Position numbers and translations under genes: made by a program. This document shows positions 5,630-7,717 of a stretch of 7,717 bases of DNA, piece by piece (positions within the stretch are counted from its first letter, which is position 1; each line of letters opens with the position of its first letter). The stretch is from an uncultured Dialister sp. (GTDB lineage Bacteria; Bacillota; Negativicutes; Veillonellales; Dialisteraceae): contig NZ_CAAFRZ010000028.1 of the NCBI RefSeq assembly GCF_900765565.1, positions 1 through 7,717 on the forward strand, in the 5' to 3' direction. The notes under the pieces are model-generated. The model worked only from the letters and a program-made list of their open reading frames with translations. It was not told the DNA's origin and searched no databases.

Positions 5630-5652
5630 CATTTCTTTAAGGGAAAGAAATG
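5630..5652. repeat. 9-bp perfect inverted repeat upstream of a TATAAT
   Basis: CATTTCTTT (5630-5638) and AAAGAAATG (5644-5652) flank AAGGG. It covers the expected -35 position of the -10 box at 5659-5664, so it could be an operator. Confidence 0.5.
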
Positions 5653-5658
5653 AAATAG

Positions 5659-5664
5659 TATAAT
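5659..5664 (+). promoter_or_regulatory. Possible distal promoter -10 for the nitroreductase leader
   Basis: A perfect TATAAT. The -35 is poor (TTTAAG at 17 bp) and lies within the inverted repeat 5630-5652. Transcription would start near 5671, at the base of the hairpin 5672-5699. Confidence 0.4.
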
Positions 5665-5666
5665 GT

Positions 5667-5699
5667 AAAAAGATATCCGGCAGCCCGTGGCCGGATATC
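5667..5699 (-). terminator. Perfect 10-bp hairpin; terminator-like on the minus strand
   Basis: GATATCCGGC (5672-5681) pairs with GCCGGATATC (5690-5699), with an 8-nt loop. On the minus strand TTTTT follows (5671-5667), a good intrinsic terminator. No minus-strand gene ends here, so it would stop antisense transcription or an unseen small RNA. On the plus strand it would be the 5' hairpin of a transcript from the -10 at 5659. Confidence 0.6.
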
Positions 5700-5789
5700 C
5701 CCGTACTGTCAATGACAGCCAGCTGCGGGGGACAGGGAAAGATCTCTATGCGCCTCAAGCTCTTTCCCCGTTTCCGGCAGTTTCTCTTT
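5699..5789 (+). other. Hairpin-rich region upstream of the nitroreductase promoter
   Basis: CCCCG (5699-5703) can pair with CGGGG (5726-5730), enclosing the near-palindrome CTGTCAATGACAG (5706-5718). GGGAAAGA (5735-5742) pairs with TCTTTCCC (5761-5768), followed by a pyrimidine-rich tract ending CTTTTT. Together with 5672-5699 this makes a run of folds with no ORF. It could be an operator region, a small RNA or a decayed repeat. Confidence 0.4.
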
Positions 5790-5818
5790 TTGACAATACA
5801 TAGAAAAAATGCTATATT
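5790..5818 (+). promoter_or_regulatory. Strong sigma-70-type promoter of the nitroreductase gene
   Basis: A consensus TTGACA (5790-5795), a 17-bp spacer, then TATATT (5813-5818) preceded by TGC. The start is expected near 5825, giving a leader of about 39 nt before the ATG at 5864. Confidence 0.85.
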
Positions 5819-5863
5819 TGGTTTATGAACGAATTGAAAAAAGTAAATGTAAAAGGAGATCCT

Positions 5864-6583
5864 ATGAATACAGAATCCGTTATCATCCCCACAAAAGATA
5901 CTCCCCAGCCCCACAATGATAAAAAGGTGCTGTTGGAAGCCATGAAGTACCGCTATGCCACAAAGAAATTTGACCCCAACAAAAAAATTTCCGATGAAGA
6001 TTTCGAGACCCTCCTGGAAGCGGCCCGCCTGTCTCCTACTTCCTTCGGCATGGAGCCCTGGAAAATCCTGGTGATCCAGAACCCGGAAATCCGCAAGGAA
6101 ATGATTCCCTATGGCTGGGGCGCCAGGGCCGGCCTGGAAGGGGCCAGTCACTTCGTGGTGTACCTGGCCAACAAGCGGCAGGACATTACCTTCGGTTCCC
6201 CCTACGTGGACCATATGCTGAAAGACATCCACCAGGTGCCGCCGGAGGTCTACGATTTCTACAGTAAGGTTTACAGCCGCTTCGGAAAAGAGGATATGAA
6301 GGTGTTGGACTCCGAACGGTCCGCCTTCGACTGGACATCGAAGCAGGCCTACATCGTCATGGCCAACATGATGACCATGGCCGCCTACATGGGTATCGAT
6401 TCCTGCCCCCTGGAAGGTTTCATTCCATCCGAGATGACACGGATTCTTGGGGAAGAGCGGAAGCTCTTCGACACTGACCACTACGGCATCGCCGTCATGG
6501 CTGCCTTCGGCTACCGGGCAGAGACACCGCACCGGGATAAGAGCAGGAAGCCCCTCTCGGAATCGGTGGAGTGGGTGAAGTAA
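5864..6583 (+). CDS. Nitroreductase-family NAD(P)H-dependent flavoenzyme
   Basis: The 239-aa protein belongs to the FMN-dependent nitroreductase superfamily (NfsB/YfkO-like) and is of usual length. Visible markers are RYATKKFD (30-37) and SPTSFGMEPWK (57-67), which in relatives contact FMN. The helix AYIVMANMMTMAAYMGIDSCPLEGF and the C-terminal GYRAE followed by HRDKSRKPL complete the fold. Such cytosolic homodimers use NAD(P)H to reduce quinones, nitro compounds or unknown substrates; the native substrate is not deducible. The ATG at 5864 is chosen because AGGAG lies about 6-8 nt upstream. The in-frame ATG at 5825 coincides with the predicted transcription start and has no SD. It is monocistronic with a near-consensus promoter. 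The next gene, also flavin-linked, is 470 bp away across a repeat region. Confidence 0.92.
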   Translation: MNTESVIIPTKDTPQPHNDKKVLLEAMKYRYATKKFDPNKKISDEDFETLLEAARLSPTSFGMEPWKILVIQNPEIRKEMIPYGWGARAGLEGASHFVVYLANKRQDITFGSPYVDHMLKDIHQVPPEVYDFYSKVYSRFGKEDMKVLDSERSAFDWTSKQAYIVMANMMTMAAYMGIDSCPLEGFIPSEMTRILGEERKLFDTDHYGIAVMAAFGYRAETPHRDKSRKPLSESVEWVK

Positions 6584-6589
6584 AATAAT

Positions 6590-6666
6590 CAGGAATGAGG
6601 AATGAGGAATGAGGAATCAGGAATGAGGAGTGAGGAGTGAGGAGTGAGGAGTGAGGAGTGAGGAGT
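6590..6666 (+). repeat. Heptanucleotide tandem array, 11 units
   Basis: Eleven contiguous 7-bp units: CAGGAAT, three GAGGAAT, CAGGAAT, then six GAGGAGT. The array starts 6 bp after the nitroreductase stop codon and ends 6 bp before the hairpin at 6673. The homogeneous GAGGAGT half suggests recent slippage expansion and a likely variable copy number. Confidence 0.95.
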
Positions 6667-6672
6667 GGTGGT

Positions 6673-6700
6673 GCGGCGCGTCAAAGTAATATGGCGCCGC
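6673..6700 (+). repeat. GCGGCGC hairpin repeat, copy 4
   Basis: GCGGCGC (6673-6679) pairs with GCGCCGC (6694-6700), with a 14-nt loop, followed by AAATTATAAATTTTC. It is the last element of the array-hairpin unit after the nitroreductase gene and possibly its terminator, though the T-run is not immediate. Confidence 0.75.
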
Positions 6701-7053
6701 AAATTATAAATTTTCTTCCCTGCATCTACACCTTGCCACTGGCACAGCCATAATAAAGACTCTGTCCTTATTCACGAACGCAAGAAAATCTCTCGATTCT
6801 TTCGCACATACTATCCTTTTGTACAGAATCATTACCATTTACTACCCCTCGAGATAGCGAGTCAGGATTGAGTCACCGGAATGATAAGAGCATTTCGAGA
6901 AAAATAGGGACCGCTAATATTACCTCGAGCGACGCTCGTTTCTCTTGAGTCACTTTGCCAAAGGCATTCCCTTTGAGCCATGTTCTTTACCCCCTTGCCA
7001 TGGGCCACTGCCCGGCCGAAGGGCCTTATTTTTTCCGGAAAGGAAGACCTGTC
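6701..7053. other. Repeat-rich intergenic region before the flavin-reductase-like gene
   Basis: No supportable gene. It contains ACGAACGCAAGAAA near 6775, similar to CAAACGCAAGAAA near 2881. It also holds the palindrome CGAGCG-A-CGCTCG (6926-6938), several CTCGAG/TTTCGAG fragments, and the 32-bp repeat 6949-6980 matching 2793-2824. A short GGCC-GAAG-GGCC fold followed by TTATTTTTT (about 7013-7034) sits just before the SD of the next gene and could be a weak attenuator. I could not place a convincing promoter. Confidence 0.45.
6949..6980 (+). repeat. 32-bp dispersed repeat, copy 2
   Basis: By eye, 27 of 32 bases are identical to 2793-2824. It lies 74 bp upstream of the flavin-reductase-like start codon. 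Confidence 0.6.
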
Positions 7054-7623
7054 ATGAAAAAAGGATTCAAGCCGGCATCCTGGATTTATCCCCAGCCTGC
7101 TATTGTTATTGCCACATTTGATAAAGAAGGAAAGGCGGATGCCATGGTGGCTGCCTGGGCCGGTATTTACGATACCAATAAAATCGGCATCATGCTGGAC
7201 CATACCCACAAAACCATGGAGAACCTGAAGGAAACCGGCGCTTTTACCGTCAGCATGGCCACCGTAGATACCATGGCAGAATCTGACTACTTCGGCACCG
7301 TCAGCGCCAACAGGGTGGAAGAAAAAATCGGAAACGTCGGATTCCACATTGTAAAGAGCGAATATGTGAATGCTCCGGTCATTGAGGAATACCCCTTCAC
7401 CTTCGAATGCAAAGTGGAAAAAATGATTCCCGAAGGCGAAGATTTCCACGTAGTAGGCACTATTGAACACATCCTGGCCGATGAATCGATCCTGACTAAG
7501 GGGAAACCGGATCCTGCCAAACTCCGTCCCCTCGCCTTCGACGGTGTGAATGGTACATACCTGGAAGTATCAAAGACCGTGGGCAACGCCTGGAAGGAAG
7601 GGCGGAAATTCATAAAGAAATAA
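7054..7623 (+). CDS. Flavin reductase-like / flavoredoxin-type FMN-binding protein
   Basis: The 189-aa protein has the FMN-binding split-barrel fold of the flavin reductase-like/flavoredoxin family, of usual length. The markers are YPQPAIVIATFD near the N terminus, a DAMVAAWAGIYD strand-turn, then KIGIMLDHTHKTMENLKETGAFTVSMA. The last is the typical segment in which the His/Thr-Lys-Asn region borders the flavin. There is no signal peptide or membrane segment. Relatives bind FMN and pass electrons between NAD(P)H- or ferredoxin-dependent partners; the partner here is unknown. The ATG at 7054 is chosen for AAAGGAAG about 7 nt upstream. The frame stays open upstream to 6955, but that part lies in repeat sequence and has no SD. 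The stop codon is 8 bp from the 3' end of an antisense group II intron. Confidence 0.9.
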   Translation: MKKGFKPASWIYPQPAIVIATFDKEGKADAMVAAWAGIYDTNKIGIMLDHTHKTMENLKETGAFTVSMATVDTMAESDYFGTVSANRVEEKIGNVGFHIVKSEYVNAPVIEEYPFTFECKVEKMIPEGEDFHVVGTIEHILADESILTKGKPDPAKLRPLAFDGVNGTYLEVSKTVGNAWKEGRKFIKK

Positions 7624-7631
7624 ATGAAATC

Positions 7632-7717
7632 ATCGAGTAGGAGGCGGGCTTCGGCCCGCCGACCTCTCACACCACCGTACGTACCGTTCGGTATACGGCG
7701 GTTCTTTAGTTTTCGCA
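7632..7717 (-). mobile_element. Group IIC intron, 3' end with domains V and VI (truncated by window edge)
   Basis: On the minus strand, domain V (7702-7671) folds as CCGCCGTA with TACGGTGG (7701-7694 with 7679-7672). Above it are a 2-nt CG bulge and a 4-bp upper stem TACC/GGTA closed by a GAAC loop. The lower stem contains the CGC catalytic triad, and triad plus CG bulge are what group IIC introns such as O. iheyensis carry. GTGTGAGAGGTC follows, then domain VI, GGCGGGC-CGAA-GCCCGCC (7660-7643). The tail CCTACTCGAT has the likely branch adenosine at 7638 and an AY-type end at 7632. The 3' exon begins at 7631 in the spacer after the flavin-reductase-like gene. The rest of the intron is beyond the window. 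Confidence 0.93.

Larger units (their letters stand above)
5358..5658. other. Noncoding stretch with small inverted repeats
   Basis: No supportable gene. It holds GATATCTG (5454-5461) / CAGATATC (5474-5481). This overlaps an alternative hairpin, TCTGA-CCG-TCAGA (5458-5470), so two mutually exclusive folds are possible. A hairpin-like CAGCAGCTTCGCCGCTG follows (5487-5503). Read on the minus strand the block resembles the module at 854-902. The rest looks like decayed repeat sequence. Confidence 0.45.

Noticed and set aside
5627..6532. 301-codon minus-strand open frame opposite the nitroreductase
   Set aside because: The plus strand is a clear nitroreductase with promoter and SD. The minus frame also runs through the terminator-like hairpin 5667-5699.
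6590..6666. CRISPR array
   Set aside because: The repeat unit is 7 bp, contiguous and without spacers; no cas gene is nearby.
1..7717. A circular element with one intron spanning the ends
   Set aside because: Joining the ends would give only about 167 nt of intron, without the core or maturase. Two separate copies at contig breaks explain it better, though read mapping could test this.

Overview
The window reads as chromosomal DNA of a moderately GC-rich Bacillota-type bacterium. Clear Shine-Dalgarno sequences, sigma-70-like TTGACA/TATAAT promoters, Rho-independent terminators and group IIC introns fit this, and the style of the proteins suggests Negativicutes (Megasphaera/Dialister-like). 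That placement is an impression; no rRNA or marker gene is present. There are six protein genes, none obviously phage, plasmid or defence related, and an unusually repeat-rich noncoding fraction.

Left to right: both edges lie inside group IIC introns on the minus strand. Positions 1-81 are the first 81 nt of one intron, sitting directly behind a Rho-independent terminator. Positions 7632-7717 are the last 86 nt of an intron (domains V and VI). The sequence therefore looks like a contig that ends in multicopy introns. Next to the left intron is a promoter-hairpin-long stem-terminator unit (about 354 down to 85, minus) that looks like a roughly 270-nt structured RNA gene or attenuated leader. 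It is followed by an uncharacterised 79-aa gene (490-729, minus) with its own terminator, then an SbmA/BacA/YddA-type ABC exporter half-transporter (942-2648, minus).

The centre holds a LysR-type regulator (3124-3993, minus) divergent from an AEC-family permease (4326-5264, plus). A T-N11-A operator lies in the shared 332-bp intergenic region, so this is a likely regulator/target pair for an organic-anion-type transporter. The right part holds a nitroreductase-family flavoenzyme (5864-6583) with a near-consensus promoter and a hairpin-rich upstream region, then a flavin-reductase/flavoredoxin-like gene (7054-7623) that ends 8 bp before the antisense intron.

Several dispersed repeat families fill the intergenic regions: a GCGGCGC...GCGCCGC hairpin (four copies), heptamer arrays (GAGGAAT/GAGGAGT) placed just before the hairpin in gene orientation, a GTGACTGAGGTGGCT-like motif, and a GCGG-hairpin plus GATATCTG module. 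At three genes (LysR, AEC, nitroreductase) a copy of the hairpin lies just past the stop codon, and in two it makes a convincing terminator. The most unusual items are the unidentified structured RNA next to the intron and the composite heptamer-hairpin repeat. No complete new system is demonstrated.
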